Source of the DNA: Streptococcus pseudopneumoniae
GTDB lineage: Bacteria; Bacillota; Bacilli; Lactobacillales; Streptococcaceae
Direction of reading: 5' to 3'
Length of the DNA stretch: 34,917 nt
NCBI RefSeq assembly: GCF_001074825.1
Contig: NZ_JUPG01000009.1
Span: 1 to 34,917, forward strand
In this document: one piece after another, positions 25,946 to 34,917 of the stretch
Layout of the letters: the number at the start of each line of letters is the position of its first letter
Position numbering within the stretch: the stretch's first letter is position 1
Notes under the pieces: generated by a model
Told to the model about the DNA's origin: nothing
Seen by the model: the letters and a program-made list of their open reading frames with translations, nothing else
The model's database searches: none
Translations under genes and position numbers: made by a program

Positions 25946-25954
25946 GGAGTTGTT

Positions 25955-26242
25955 ATGAAATTATCCAACCTACTGCTATTTGCAGGAGCTGCAGCTGGAA
26001 GTTATTTGATCACAAAAAATCGCCAAACCATCACAGATGAAGTCTTGAATACCACTGACCGCGTTCAAGCTATCAAGGACGATGTGGATATTATCCAAAA
26101 TAGCCTGCAAATCATCGACCAGCAAAAAGAACTCATCAAGGAATACCAAGAAGACCTGACTTACAAGTTTAAGGTCTTGGAAAAGGATATCCAGACTAGA
26201 CTAGCTGTGATAAAAGAAACACAGGAAATCGAAGATAAGTAA
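25955..26242 (+). CDS. Small YtxH-like membrane/coiled-coil protein
   Basis: A 95-aa protein with an N-terminal hydrophobic segment (about 3-19, LSNLLLFAGAAAGSYLI) and then a long charged coiled coil to the end. The shape recalls YtxH-type proteins, but I cannot place it firmly. It is cotranscribed with hit (AAGGAG site) and closed by a terminator. Confidence 0.8.
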   Translation: MKLSNLLLFAGAAAGSYLITKNRQTITDEVLNTTDRVQAIKDDVDIIQNSLQIIDQQKELIKEYQEDLTYKFKVLEKDIQTRLAVIKETQEIEDK

Positions 26243-26264
26243 AAAGAGCTACTCGGCTCTTTTT
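26241..26264 (+). terminator. Terminator after the hit operon
   Basis: AAAAAGAGC, 6-nt loop, GCTCTTTTT. It overlaps the stop codon of the upstream gene. Confidence 0.88.
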
Positions 26265-26317
26265 AAAAGGTAAACAAGTTATATCCCATCAACTATACAT
26301 CATAATTTAGGCAACTC

Positions 26318-26480
26318 ATACTCAATAAAAATCAAAGAGCAAACTAGAAAGCTAGGCACAGGCTGCTCACAACACCGTTTTGAGGTTGTGGATAGAACTG
26401 ACGAAGTCAGCTCAAAACACGGTTTTGAGGTTGTAGATAAGCCGACGCTGACGTGGTTTGAAGAGATTTTTGAAGAGTAT
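26318..26480 (-). repeat. BOX element (boxA-boxB-boxC)
   Basis: Read on the minus strand it begins ATACTCTTCAAAAATCTCTT, passes through AACCTCAAAAC..GTTTTGAG and CTGACTTCGTCAG hairpin segments, and ends GATTTTTATTGAGTAT. This is the consensus of the pneumococcal BOX repeat with one boxB unit, 163 bp. BOX elements are miniature mobile elements of S. pneumoniae and close relatives. Confidence 0.93.
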
Positions 26481-26519
26481 TATTCACCGTTTCATAACTA
26501 AATCAAAGACTTTCCCAGG

Positions 26520-26648
26520 CTTTCCGCCGTAATGAAAACACCTGAAACAGCTTGGTTTCAGGTGTCCGGAAACTTTGAGACCTGGGCTCAAAGTTTAAGT
26601 ATGTAACTTCGAAGAAGGTCGCTACCGTCCGTCATCACTTAAGAAAAG
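26520..26648 (+). repeat. Dispersed double-hairpin repeat, copy B
   Basis: About 129 bp. It begins CTTTCCGCCGTAATGAAA. It carries CACCTGAAAC/GTTTCAGGTG and AAACTTTGAG/CTCAAAGTTT hairpins (both perfect 10 bp) and ends CACTTAAGAAAAG. Same family as 750-877 and 30222-30335. It sits right beside the BOX element. Confidence 0.6.
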
Positions 26649-26667
26649 TCTTAAAAAATCTATAAAC

Positions 26668-26691
26668 AAAAAGAGCCCAACGGCTCTTTTT
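26668..26691 (-). terminator. Terminator of dnaJ
   Basis: AAAAAGAGCC and GGCTCTTTTT pair around 4 nt, with a TTTTTGTTT tail on the minus strand, 5 bp after the dnaJ stop. Confidence 0.88.
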
Positions 26692-26695
26692 ACTT

Positions 26696-27832
26696 TTATT
26701 CTCCATCAAAAGCATCTTTAATATGGTCAAAGAAGCCTTTTTTCTTTGGATTGACTTTCAAATCACCAGCAGCTGCGAATTCTTTCAAGGCTACTTTTTG
26801 GCGGTCGTTCAAGCCTGTCGGTGTTACGACATTAACGGTAACGTATTGGTCACCAACTGCACCACCACGAAGGCTCGGAGCTCCTTTTCCACGTAGACGG
26901 AATTTCTTACCAGTCTGAGTTCCCTCTGGGATAACCAATTCAACATCACCGTGAACCGTTGGGATATCAACTGTATCACCAAGAGCCGCTTGGACAAAGT
27001 TGAGGTTGAGATTGTAGAAGATAGTGGTTCCTTCACGTTCAAACTTATCGCTGGCTTCCACAGAAACCACTACATACAAGTCACCATAAGGTCCACCGTT
27101 AAATCCAGCTTCACCTTGACCAGCTAGGCGAATTTGTTGACCAGTTTCCACACCAGCAGGGATTTTTACATGTACACTATGGGCTTGTTTTTCATGACCT
27201 GTTCCGTGACAAGTTGTACATGGATCTTTGATTTCTTTTCCGCGACCGTGACAGACATCACAGGTTACTTGGCGACGCATCATACCAAGCGGAGTCTGTG
27301 TATCAACGTTAATGACACCAGCGCCATGACAGCGTCCACAAGTGACTGGACTTGTTCCTGGCTTAGCACCAGAGCCATTACATGTACTACAGCTTGCTTC
27401 ACGATTGTACTTAACCTCTTTTTCAGCTCCAAAAATAGCTTCTTCAAAAGTCAAATTCACACGATACTGGAGATCATCCCCTTGACGAGGAGCATTTGGA
27501 TTACGTGAAGCACCGCCTCCGCCGAAGAAACTTGAGAAGATATCTTCAAAACCACCGAAGCCACCTGCCCCATCGAAACCGCCGAAACCACCAGCTCCAC
27601 CAAAACCACCGTTGGCTCCAGCCGCACCATATTGGTCATAGGCCGCACGTTTTTGGTCGTCACTCAAAGTCTCATAGGCTTCCTGAACTTCCTTGTATTT
27701 TTCCTCAGCACCAGGCTCCTTATTGATATCTGGGTGATATTTTTTCGAAAGCTTACGATAAGCCTTTTTGATCTCGTCTGCCGAAGCGTTTTTTGACACC
27801 CCCAGACGATCATAAAATTCAGTATTGTTCAT
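26696..27832 (-). CDS. dnaJ: Chaperone DnaJ (Hsp40)
   Basis: A 378-aa type I J-protein that delivers substrates to DnaK and stimulates its ATPase. The J domain is at 1-70 with H-P-D at about 33-35. A Gly/Phe-rich region covers about 74-112. Four CXXCXGXG zinc repeats ([32 protein letters not shown]) lie at about 147-215, followed by the substrate-binding C-terminal domains. The ribosome site is weak. It is separated from dnaK by 524 bp with a terminator, so it is probably not in the dnaK transcript. Confidence 0.96.
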   Translation of the reverse strand: MNNTEFYDRLGVSKNASADEIKKAYRKLSKKYHPDINKEPGAEEKYKEVQEAYETLSDDQKRAAYDQYGAAGANGGFGGAGGFGGFDGAGGFGGFEDIFSSFFGGGGASRNPNAPRQGDDLQYRVNLTFEEAIFGAEKEVKYNREASCSTCNGSGAKPGTSPVTCGRCHGAGVINVDTQTPLGMMRRQVTCDVCHGRGKEIKDPCTTCHGTGHEKQAHSVHVKIPAGVETGQQIRLAGQGEAGFNGGPYGDLYVVVSVEASDKFEREGTTIFYNLNLNFVQAALGDTVDIPTVHGDVELVIPEGTQTGKKFRLRGKGAPSLRGGAVGDQYVTVNVVTPTGLNDRQKVALKEFAAAGDLKVNPKKKGFFDHIKDAFDGE

Positions 27833-28356
27833 AATTCAAGATACAAAGGGCGTCAAACGGACACAGCAAAAATAGGAGTTTTGACGACGGACGCTTGCGT
27901 CCTAGAAAAAACTATCTTTTTGGCACAGTCCGTAGCCCGTGTTCAATTCCCTGAACACCTTTGTTCCTTTCTATTGATATTTTGAATCAAACCTCGATTT
28001 AGGTCAGGTTCAATTCCTATATTTCATATTGATGAGACAAAACCCAAATAAATCAGGTTTAGTCCCTTTTTATCGAAAAACAGAGGCTGGGTTGCAACCT
28101 CTGGATTTCTTCCTATCATTACGACGTTCAAAAATAAAGTCGATTATACTTTGTTTTTGAACTAGTAAGGCGTTTAGGCAAGTCGCCATAGCAATTGCCG
28201 TAGAATGACAATCACTTTAGTGATTAGTCATTCTTAACGAGTTAGGCTTAACTGAGTTTCGGCTAAAAACTTCGGAAAAAAGATAAGCCATCTTTTGTGC
28301 ATCGCACAAGGCGATGGCTTCCTATTTTTCTTTCGTTTTCTTAACGCCTCAACATC
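27833..28356. other. Long spacer between dnaK and dnaJ with several hairpins
   Basis: No convincing gene in 524 bp. From left to right there is GGACGC/GCGTCC (27889-27902), GTGTTCA/TGAACAC (27939-27958), a CAGAGG/CCTCTG hairpin with T5 on the minus side (28081-28103), AATGACaATCACT/AGTGATtaGTCATT (28204-28232), and the dnaK terminator at 28285-28320. No CIRCE operator lies before dnaJ, so its promoter is not obvious. Confidence 0.6.
28285..28320 (-). terminator. Terminator of dnaK
   Basis: AAGCCATC and GATGGCTT pair, with an inner TTGTGC/GCACAA stem, followed on the minus strand by ATCTTTTTT. It lies 36 bp after the dnaK stop. Confidence 0.88.
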
Positions 28357-30195
<1,839 letters not shown>

Positions 30196-30221
30196 TTAGT
30201 TAATTTTCTATTTTTCTTTTT

Positions 30222-30335
30222 GATACTCTTCTTAGGTGGCGGCGCCGTCAGAGCTTAACCTCGTCAATCTCTTTGACTAAACTTTGAGCCTATGGTCTCA
30301 AAGTTTGCGCAAGTAGCGCCACGGCGAAGAGTATC
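30222..30335 (-). repeat. Dispersed double-hairpin repeat, copy C, with 10-bp terminal inverted repeats
   Basis: GATACTCTTC (30222-30231) and GAAGAGTATC (30326-30335) are perfect terminal inverted repeats. Inside, read on the minus strand, are TTCGCCGTGG, AAACTTTGAGACC..GGCTCAAAGTTT and CCACCTAAGAAGAG, as in copies A and B. It lies between grpE and dnaK and may form a processing hairpin in the operon RNA. Confidence 0.65.
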
Positions 30336-30420
30336 GTCTTTGGTTCGCTTTGCTCACTATTGCAAAACCAAACATATTTTATCTTTCTTCATAGTTTAGT
30401 GTCGTTTCGGACAAGTTAGC

Positions 30421-30945
30421 CTAGTTGTACACTACCACCATTGCTGGGCGTAGGATGCGGTCATGGAGTTTGTAGCCTTTTTGGAAGACTTGGGCGATGG
30501 TATCTGCTGGGTGTTCATCGTCTGCTGGGAGGGTTTGGATGGCCATATGGTAGTTATGGTCAAATTCTCCGTCAGCTGCGATTTCTTCGATTCCTTCTTC
30601 TTTCAAAGCGTGAATCAAGCTTTCTTGCACCATCTCCAATCCTTTTTTAACGTCGTCTGTCAAACCTTCAACTGCGAGTGCACGCTCAAGGTTGTCCAAA
30701 GAAGGGAGAATCGCTTTTGCCAAGTCTTGGCTACGATAACGTTGCAAGTTTTGACGCTCTTCATTGGCACGGCGTTGGATATTTTGCATTTCTGCATGAG
30801 CACGAAGGTATTTGTTTTCGAACTCATCCGCACGTTCATTTGCCAAGTCCAACTCAGACTTCTCAGGAGTTGCTTCTTCTACCGTTTCCACAACTTCCTC
30901 TTCTTGAACTTCTTCTACTTCTTCATTTTTTATATCTTGGGCCAT
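30421..30945 (-). CDS. grpE: GrpE, nucleotide exchange factor for DnaK
   Basis: A 174-aa protein starting [13 protein letters not shown]. It has an acidic N-terminal tail, a long coiled-coil helix (about 40-95, E-x-x-Q-N-I-Q-R-R) and the C-terminal beta-domain ending in the conserved [13 protein letters not shown]. It releases ADP from DnaK. The ATG at 30943-30945 with AAAGGAGG is preferred to the upstream in-frame start and gives the standard length. It is 26 bp after hrcA. Confidence 0.95.
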   Translation of the reverse strand: MAQDIKNEEVEEVQEEEVVETVEEATPEKSELDLANERADEFENKYLRAHAEMQNIQRRANEERQNLQRYRSQDLAKAILPSLDNLERALAVEGLTDDVKKGLEMVQESLIHALKEEGIEEIAADGEFDHNYHMAIQTLPADDEHPADTIAQVFQKGYKLHDRILRPAMVVVYN

Positions 30946-30971
30946 TTTCGCCTCCTTTAATGATTTCAATC

Positions 30972-32006
30972 TTAATGTACTTCGTAATGATTACTGCTAA
31001 GGTAGCGGTAAAAATCTGTCAACTTCATGGTCAAAACACGGTTGACCACATTGACTTGGTTGATTAGCTGTTGGTAATCCAGATTGACTGGACCGATAAT
31101 GGCTAGAATTCCAACTCCTCGATAAGGAATGAGGAACTTGCTACTAATCACCGCTAGGTCTGCTAGACAGGACTCTTGACTGTCCGCAACTCGGACATTT
31201 TGCATCTGATCCTCATGAAGCCCCTCACGAATCTCCAGAGCCACCTTTTGCGGTTGGTCAAAGAACTGATAGGCTGCTAGATTAGCAAAATTCAAAAGAT
31301 TAACCTTGCCTGCCACCACAATGTTTTCGTTGAACATTTCCTTAAAGATATGTTCAAAGAGATCGATCACATTATCCGTTGTTGTAAAGTAACGCTGGAT
31401 AATCTGCGGAATCTCCGTCCGAATCTTGTAGTGAATATCTAGAACGGTGTGGCCGAGGAAACGTTCCTGAATGATGCTCTTCAGTTTCAGCAAATCCTCC
31501 TGCAAGAAGTTCCTTGGAATAAGAAACTGACTGGTAACCGTTCGAGACTCGTCTAGGGTGAATACTGCCAAGGCTGTATGTTGCCCCAAAACAACGATAT
31601 CAAAGGCTGTCAAACGTTGCCTGCTCGGCTCAACATCCAGTGCTACTACCGTACAGCCACTCAGGTCTGTTAGTAGATTAGCTGCCTCTTGCAGAATATC
31701 CTCTAATTTGAAGAATTCCTGATCAAAGGCTTTAACAATCTCATAAACCTCATTTTCAGCCAGTCGGTCAAAATCCAGTGAGTGTTTTACATAGTACTGA
31801 AAACCAGCAACACTTGGCATCCTACCACTTGAAGTATGAGCCTTTTCAAGCAAACCTTGCTTTTCTAGAGCCGCCATGTCATTACGAATGGTTGCACTGC
31901 TAGAGTTAATAGACTCTTGCAAGGCTTTGGATCCGACAGGTTCGTGCGTTTTGGTAAAGATGTCAATAATGAGATTTAGAATATCCTGCTGACGCTCTGT
32001 AACCAT
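30972..32006 (-). CDS. hrcA: Heat-inducible repressor HrcA
   Basis: A 344-aa repressor of the class I heat-shock genes. It binds CIRCE and is kept active by GroEL. It starts [17 protein letters not shown]. The winged-helix domain (1-75) contains the S-S-A-T-I-R-N-D-M recognition helix and H-T-S-S-G-R-M-P. The ligand/dimer domain follows, with P-I-I-x-x-F-like motifs degenerate at the end. The longer in-frame start at 32039 would place the start inside the CIRCE element; the ATG at 32004-32006 with an AGAGAGGAG site is right. It is first in hrcA-grpE-dnaK and is autoregulated by the CIRCE at 32033-32059. Confidence 0.95.
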   Translation of the reverse strand: MVTERQQDILNLIIDIFTKTHEPVGSKALQESINSSSATIRNDMAALEKQGLLEKAHTSSGRMPSVAGFQYYVKHSLDFDRLAENEVYEIVKAFDQEFFKLEDILQEAANLLTDLSGCTVVALDVEPSRQRLTAFDIVVLGQHTALAVFTLDESRTVTSQFLIPRNFLQEDLLKLKSIIQERFLGHTVLDIHYKIRTEIPQIIQRYFTTTDNVIDLFEHIFKEMFNENIVVAGKVNLLNFANLAAYQFFDQPQKVALEIREGLHEDQMQNVRVADSQESCLADLAVISSKFLIPYRGVGILAIIGPVNLDYQQLINQVNVVNRVLTMKLTDFYRYLSSNHYEVH

Positions 32007-32032
32007 CTCATCACTCCTCTCTGTCTGATCGA

Positions 32033-32059
32033 TTAGCACTCGATACCCTCAAGTGCTAA
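32033..32059 (-). promoter_or_regulatory. CIRCE operator in the hrcA leader (one mismatch)
   Basis: TTAGCACTC, 9-bp spacer, AAGTGCTAA, compared with the consensus GAGTGCTAA on the right arm (one change). It lies between the -10 at 32071-32076 and the hrcA start, the usual HrcA repressor site. Confidence 0.92.
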
Positions 32060-32070
32060 CTTATGATTCT

Positions 32071-32098
32071 ATTATACACCCTTAAAAGAGAATGTCAA
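32071..32098 (-). promoter_or_regulatory. Promoter of hrcA-grpE-dnaK
   Basis: Minus strand: TTGACA (32093-32098), 16-bp spacer, TATAAT (32071-32076). Both boxes are perfect consensus. It is bracketed by two CIRCE elements. Confidence 0.9.
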
Positions 32099-32115
32099 GA
32101 TAAAAACTCAAAAAA

Positions 32116-32142
32116 TTAGCACTCTTTTATCAAGAGTGCTAA
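32116..32142 (-). promoter_or_regulatory. Second, perfect CIRCE operator, also shaped like a terminator
   Basis: TTAGCACTC, 9-bp spacer TTTTATCAA, GAGTGCTAA: a perfect CIRCE, upstream of the -35 box. On the minus strand the stem is followed by AATTTTTT and lies 25 bp after the stop of the DUF2812 gene, so the same hairpin could terminate that transcript. Confidence 0.85.
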
Positions 32143-32166
32143 AAATCAGTCTGAAGACCTAGAATC

Positions 32167-32679
32167 CTACCTTCCATCTACTCGGTATTTACTTTTTAGT
32201 CTGAAATAACCATAGATTAGATAAGAAATCAGAAAAGCATATAAAACAAAAATAATAAAGAAAGACTGAGAGAGATTTTCTCGAAACAGACTCATACAAA
32301 CAACTAGACCACCTAAGAAAGTAGCAGTACATGAACGAAGTCTATATCGCATAACTTCCCATCTGAGCCCCTTACTCATATAGCCTTGATCCTCTGGAAG
32401 TAAATTAGAAGACGATTTACGAAGAATCGAACAAGAACCTTCTCCTATCAATTCCCAACCTCTATTGCTAAAATCTTGCAGTTCATGCTTATATTTTTTA
32501 AGAAATCTAGAATCATAGATACAGTAGATGACATCGTCTGGTTGACATTGGTCAAAATAGAACAAACCAAAACGACTCGTTCTATACCTCCAACCTTTCA
32601 AGTGCATCTCATGCAAATATTCTTCTTCCTTGTCCAAATCAAGAATCGTGAAGATCCGAAATTCTAGTCTGCTATTCAT
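32167..32679 (-). CDS. DUF2812-family membrane protein
   Basis: A 170-aa protein starting MNSRLEFRIFTILDLDKEEEYL. The N-terminal half has the DUF2812 pattern (L-D-x-E-x-E-Y-L-x-x-M-x-x-K-G-W near the start; F-S-N-R-G-W-E-L-I later). Two membrane segments lie at about 117-132 and 138-158. The function of the family is unknown, and its members are often encoded next to PadR regulators, as here. It is a paralogue of the 32714-33292 gene, last of the three-gene unit, 34 bp downstream. Confidence 0.82.
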   Translation of the reverse strand: MNSRLEFRIFTILDLDKEEEYLHEMHLKGWRYRTSRFGLFYFDQCQPDDVIYCIYDSRFLKKYKHELQDFSNRGWELIGEGSCSILRKSSSNLLPEDQGYMSKGLRWEVMRYRLRSCTATFLGGLVVCMSLFRENLSQSFFIIFVLYAFLISYLIYGYFRLKSKYRVDGR

Positions 32680-32713
32680 TGTCTTACCCCAAAATTAGAA
32701 AACATACCTGGTG

Positions 32714-33292
32714 TTATTTATTAGATAATTCTTTCCACTTTTGACTCAATCTCCAAAAAATATAAGAAATCTGAATCGCATGGACTATCAATAAAACCCA
32801 ATCTATTATGAAAATCAAAAATACTTCCCAACTGAAAGAACTAGCTCCACTGACAAACTTTGAGAAAACCGGTAGTAGAGCTAAAAAGAGAAGCAAAATA
32901 GGAAGCATCCGCCTCGTTAAAATCCGTTTGACCATAGCTAACTTCCCGGCCACGTCGTTATAAATTTCAAACTCGGCATCCGACTCAATTCCAGAATGAA
33001 GTTTTCTAAAGTAGGAAAAACCATTAAAGTCTGTAATATGCTCCCAGCCACAGTCTTTAAATAATTGTAAATAGGAGGCTCTCTCTGATTTTTTCATAGG
33101 ATAAAAGTCCAACTGATAAGACACTTGCTCAGGGCGACACTTTTCAAAGGTATACTTAACTGCAAACAATAAGATAGAATAACTTACTTTCCTAAGTTTC
33201 CAGCCCTCAGCATGCATTTTTCTAAGATATAAAGCCTCTCTATCATAATCCGCAATGGTAGCAATTCTATAAACAACCTTCTTTTCCATCAT
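32714..33292 (-). CDS. DUF2812-family membrane protein
   Basis: A 192-aa protein with the DUF2812 pattern: Y-D-R-E-A-L-Y-L-R-K-M-H-A-E-G-W at about 15-30 and F-K-D-C-G-W-E-H-I at about 79-87. Two membrane segments follow (about 132-150 and 155-180). The start at 33292 overlaps the PadR stop by 4 bp; the next codon is also ATG (33287-33289) and is better spaced from GGAGGAAAG, so either could be used. It is probably coupled to and regulated by the PadR protein. Confidence 0.82.
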   Translation of the reverse strand: MMEKKVVYRIATIADYDREALYLRKMHAEGWKLRKVSYSILLFAVKYTFEKCRPEQVSYQLDFYPMKKSERASYLQLFKDCGWEHITDFNGFSYFRKLHSGIESDAEFEIYNDVAGKLAMVKRILTRRMLPILLLFLALLPVFSKFVSGASSFSWEVFLIFIIDWVLLIVHAIQISYIFWRLSQKWKELSNK

Positions 33293-33609
33293 CTTTCCTC
33301 CAGACTGTTTCTATAGAGTCGTTCAATACGTTTTAATTCAATATCTAAGACTTTGCGTCCCAAGTCTGTAATCTGATAGATTTTCCGTTTTTCCTCTTCG
33401 CGGACAAAGGAAATCAAACCATCCTTTTCCATTTTTGACAAGGTTCCATACATAGTCCCAGGACTAATCGAAACTTGAGAATCTGTCATCTCCTTGACCT
33501 TTTGCGTAATACTATAACCATGACCTTCCTTTTGCAGACAGAACAAGATATAAAAACCCGTTTCCGTCATCGGAAGATAAACTCGACGAATCTTATCCGT
33601 TAATTCCAT
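33289..33609 (-). CDS. PadR-family transcriptional regulator
   Basis: A 106-aa winged-helix repressor. It starts MELTDKIRRVYLPMTETGFYIL. The PadR signature is G-H-G-Y-S-I-T-Q-K-V at about 29-38, then S-P-G-T-M-Y-G-T-L-S-K-M-E-K-D-G-L-I at about 51-68, and a C-terminal dimerisation helix (VLDIELKRIERLYR). It has a good ribosome site (AGGAGGT). The ligand is unknown. It is likely autorepressing through the repeats at 33631-33678. Confidence 0.9.
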   Translation of the reverse strand: MELTDKIRRVYLPMTETGFYILFCLQKEGHGYSITQKVKEMTDSQVSISPGTMYGTLSKMEKDGLISFVREEEKRKIYQITDLGRKVLDIELKRIERLYRNSLEER

Positions 33610-33630
33610 TTACAGCCACCTCCTATTTAG

Positions 33631-33678
33631 TTCGATATATCGCACTTCGTTATATAAAATATATCACAGTTCGATATA
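33631..33678 (-). promoter_or_regulatory. Probable PadR operator/promoter region
   Basis: The 10-mer GTTCGATATA occurs at 33631-33640 and 33669-33678. Between them are CGATATATCG-like and ATATATCAC motifs in very AT-rich sequence. Repeats of this kind just upstream of a padR gene usually serve autoregulation. I cannot fix the -35 and -10 boxes. Confidence 0.5.
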
Positions 33679-33692
33679 AAACGCAAGAAAAA

Positions 33693-33881
33693 ATGGATAA
33701 GCTAGAGCTCTTATGTGAAGAATTTGGGCATAAACTTTTACCACTTCCTCCCTACTCACCTGAGTACAATCCTATTGAGAAAACATGAGCCTATATCAAA
33801 AAGCACCTCAAAAAGGTATTACCAAGTTGCAATACTTTTTTTGAGGCTCTTTTGTCTTATTCTTGTTTCAATTTACTGTAG
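33693..33881 (+). pseudogene. IS630-family transposase remnant (C-terminal end)
   Basis: 63 codons reading MDKLELLCEEFGHKLLPLPP, then Y-S-P-E-Y-N-P-I-E-K-T, a TGA at 33786-33788 where the family has Trp, then A-Y-I-K-K-H-L-K-K-V-L-P and on to TAG. PPYSPEYNPIEKxWA is the C-terminal motif around the last catalytic Glu of IS630/Tc1-type DDE transposases, as in IS630-Spn1. The 5' part is missing, so the element is dead. Confidence 0.88.
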
Positions 33882-33945
33882 ATCAATTTCTAACAACGCC
33901 TTAGAATTCGCATTGCACTATTCTAGCTTCATGACAAAGAATCAA

Positions 33946-33970
33946 AAAGCAACGCTAAACACGTTGCTTT
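33946..33970 (-). terminator. Terminator of the LPXTG surface-protein gene
   Basis: AAAGCAACG and CGTTGCTTT pair around a 7-nt loop, with a short TTTTTGATTC tail on the minus strand, 88 bp after the stop. Confidence 0.78.
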
Positions 33971-34057
33971 CTGATGTAAACACAGTTACTTGTATATCAA
34001 CTCATTTTACTGATTTTATACAAATCACTTGTTATTGACTGTACAATCTATAAATCG

Positions 34058-34917
34058 TCACTCTTCTTCCTTCCGTTTTCGTGAAATGAGAAGTCCACCA
34101 GTCATAGCTGCTAAGAGAGCTACAACAAGTGATGTATTTGATTTCTCTGTTCCTGTATTTGGAAGTTGTCGATCTTTATTTATTGTAGTTTCAGATGTTG
34201 GCGTTCCCTCTGACATTCCATTAGCACTACCGTCGTAATCTGGATGAGCTGGTATTTCTTCTGGAATACTATTTACACTACCTTCATAGTCTGGTTGAGC
34301 TGGGGTAACTTCTGGAATGCCGTTAACACTGCCTGTGTAGGCTGGAATTTCTACAGTTGGCGGCGTAATCAAGTTACCTTCACCATCCGTACCACTTGTG
34401 CCCACTGGGTCGGTATACGCTGGAACTTCTGCTGTTGGTGGTGTAATCAAGTTACCTTCACCATCCGTACTACTTGTGCCCACTGGATCGGTATACGCTG
34501 GAACTTCTACAGTTGGTGGTGTAATAACATTGCCTTCGCCATCTGTACTACTTGTACCTACTGGATCGGTATAGGCTGGAACTTCTACAGTTGGTGGAGT
34601 AATGACATTGCCTTCGCCATCCGTACTACTTGTGCCCACTGGATCGGTGTAGGCTGGAACTTCGACACTTGGTGGCGTAATCAAGTTGCCTTCGCCATCC
34701 GTACTACTTGTACCCACTGGATCGGTGTAGGCTGGGAATTCTGCTGTTGGTGGTGTGATTACATTGCCTTCGCCATCTGTACTACTTGTTCCTACTGGAT
34801 CGGTGTAGGCTGGTTGACTTGGAGATACTTCTGGAATACCGTTTACACCAGAGTCTTGGTTGACCAAGTCGCTTCCTGGAATTTGGTGGCTGATGCCGGT
34901 TGTTGGATCTTTCAACG
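34058..34917 (-). CDS. LPXTG cell-wall surface protein, C-terminal part
   Basis: The 5' end lies beyond the window; the frame is open to the last base. About 286 codons are visible. Six 26-aa repeats (PAYTDPVGTSSTDGEGNVIT then PP-T/S-V/A-E-V/F/I) cover visible residues 35-190. Two or three shorter degenerate units with NGIPEV/YEGSVN-type sequence follow. The sortase motif L-P-N-T-G is at 251-255, then a hydrophobic span and RKRKEEE. The repeats look like a wall-spanning stalk. The functional N-terminal domain is not visible, so the role is unknown. Confidence 0.88.
   Translation of the reverse strand, partial: LKDPTTGISHQIPGSDLVNQDSGVNGIPEVSPSQPAYTDPVGTSSTDGEGNVITPPTAEFPAYTDPVGTSSTDGEGNLITPPSVEVPAYTDPVGTSSTDGEGNVITPPTVEVPAYTDPVGTSSTDGEGNVITPPTVEVPAYTDPVGTSSTDGEGNLITPPTAEVPAYTDPVGTSGTDGEGNLITPPTVEIPAYTGSVNGIPEVTPAQPDYEGSVNSIPEEIPAHPDYDGSANGMSEGTPTSETTINKDRQLPNTGTEKSNTSLVVALLAAMTGGLLISRKRKEEE
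34346..34813 (-). repeat. Six tandem 78-bp coding repeats
   Basis: In-frame repeats encoding the 26-aa stalk units. They differ mostly at a few codons (V/L in GEGN-V/L, S/G, and the last three residues). Such arrays commonly vary in copy number between strains. Confidence 0.9.

Larger units (their letters stand above)
33610..34057. other. Gap between the PadR gene and the surface protein
   Basis: 448 bp without an intact gene. It holds the probable PadR operator (33631-33678), an IS630-type transposase remnant (33693-33881) and the surface-protein terminator (33946-33970). The remaining stretches show nothing I recognise. Confidence 0.7.

Noticed and set aside
27885..27956. Short minus-strand frame with GTG start upstream of dnaJ (FRELNTGYGLCQKDSFF)
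   Set aside because: 18 codons only, and the sequence coincides with hairpin arms. Without conservation data I do not call it a gene.
32007..32039. Upstream start for hrcA (11 extra codons)
   Set aside because: It would place the start codon inside the CIRCE operator, and the ATG at 32006 has the ribosome site and usual length.
34346..34813. Regular repeats considered as a CRISPR array
   Set aside because: The 78-bp units are contiguous, in frame and encode a protein stalk; there are no spacers and no cas genes nearby.

Overview
The window is from a mitis-group Streptococcus (S. pneumoniae, S. mitis, S. pseudopneumoniae or a close relative). The evidence is the gene order (nusA-infB cluster, trmB, ccrZ, a blp bacteriocin locus, ecsAB, hit, then the hrcA-grpE-dnaK-dnaJ heat-shock genes), a BOX element, and a remnant of an IS630-type transposase. 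Most genes lie on the minus strand. I cannot assign the species; the bacteriocin peptides and the pheromone differ from the pneumococcal versions I remember.

Layout. 1-116: start of a lipoprotein gene. 262-6062: rimP-nusA-ylxR-ylxQ-infB-rbfA operon with a clear sigma-A-type promoter (6034-6062) and a terminator (262-284). 6100-7584: ccrZ-trmB with its own promoter. 7651-23672: the complete blp locus. From the right it holds blpT (+), the regulators blpS-blpR-blpH (-), the exporter and pheromone genes blpA-blpB-blpC (+), then about 8.7 kb of bacteriocin, immunity and accessory genes (-). 23690-26264: ecsB, ecsA, hit and a small membrane/coiled-coil protein. 26318-26648: BOX plus a second repeat. 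26668-32142: hrcA, grpE, dnaK and dnaJ with two CIRCE operators. 32167-33680: a PadR regulator with two DUF2812 membrane proteins. 33693-33881: transposase remnant. 33946-34917: C-terminal part of a repeat-rich LPXTG surface protein.

How the blp genes work together. BlpC is secreted through BlpAB and sensed by BlpH, which activates BlpR. I find six sites with one exact architecture: two 11-bp repeats offset by 21 bp, with a -10 hexamer 29 bp after the second repeat. They precede blpA, blpT and four minus-strand transcription units. Those units are (i) a thermophilin-13-like two-peptide bacteriocin with an immunity gene, followed by two further small double-glycine peptides and a CPBP protease; (ii) a thioredoxin-like CXXC protein with a sortase signal; (iii) small membrane proteins and a decayed gene; (iv) the immunity region with blpX-like, blpY, blpZ and pncP genes. 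Each of the last three units starts with the same module, terminator then operator then promoter, so the units look like interchangeable cassettes.

Most notable: all four predicted mature bacteriocin peptides carry exactly two cysteines, and the same regulon encodes a cell-wall-anchored CXXC thioredoxin-fold protein. Four small genes (two peptides and two membrane/immunity proteins) and the pheromone gene blpC are shorter than 60 codons and easy to miss.
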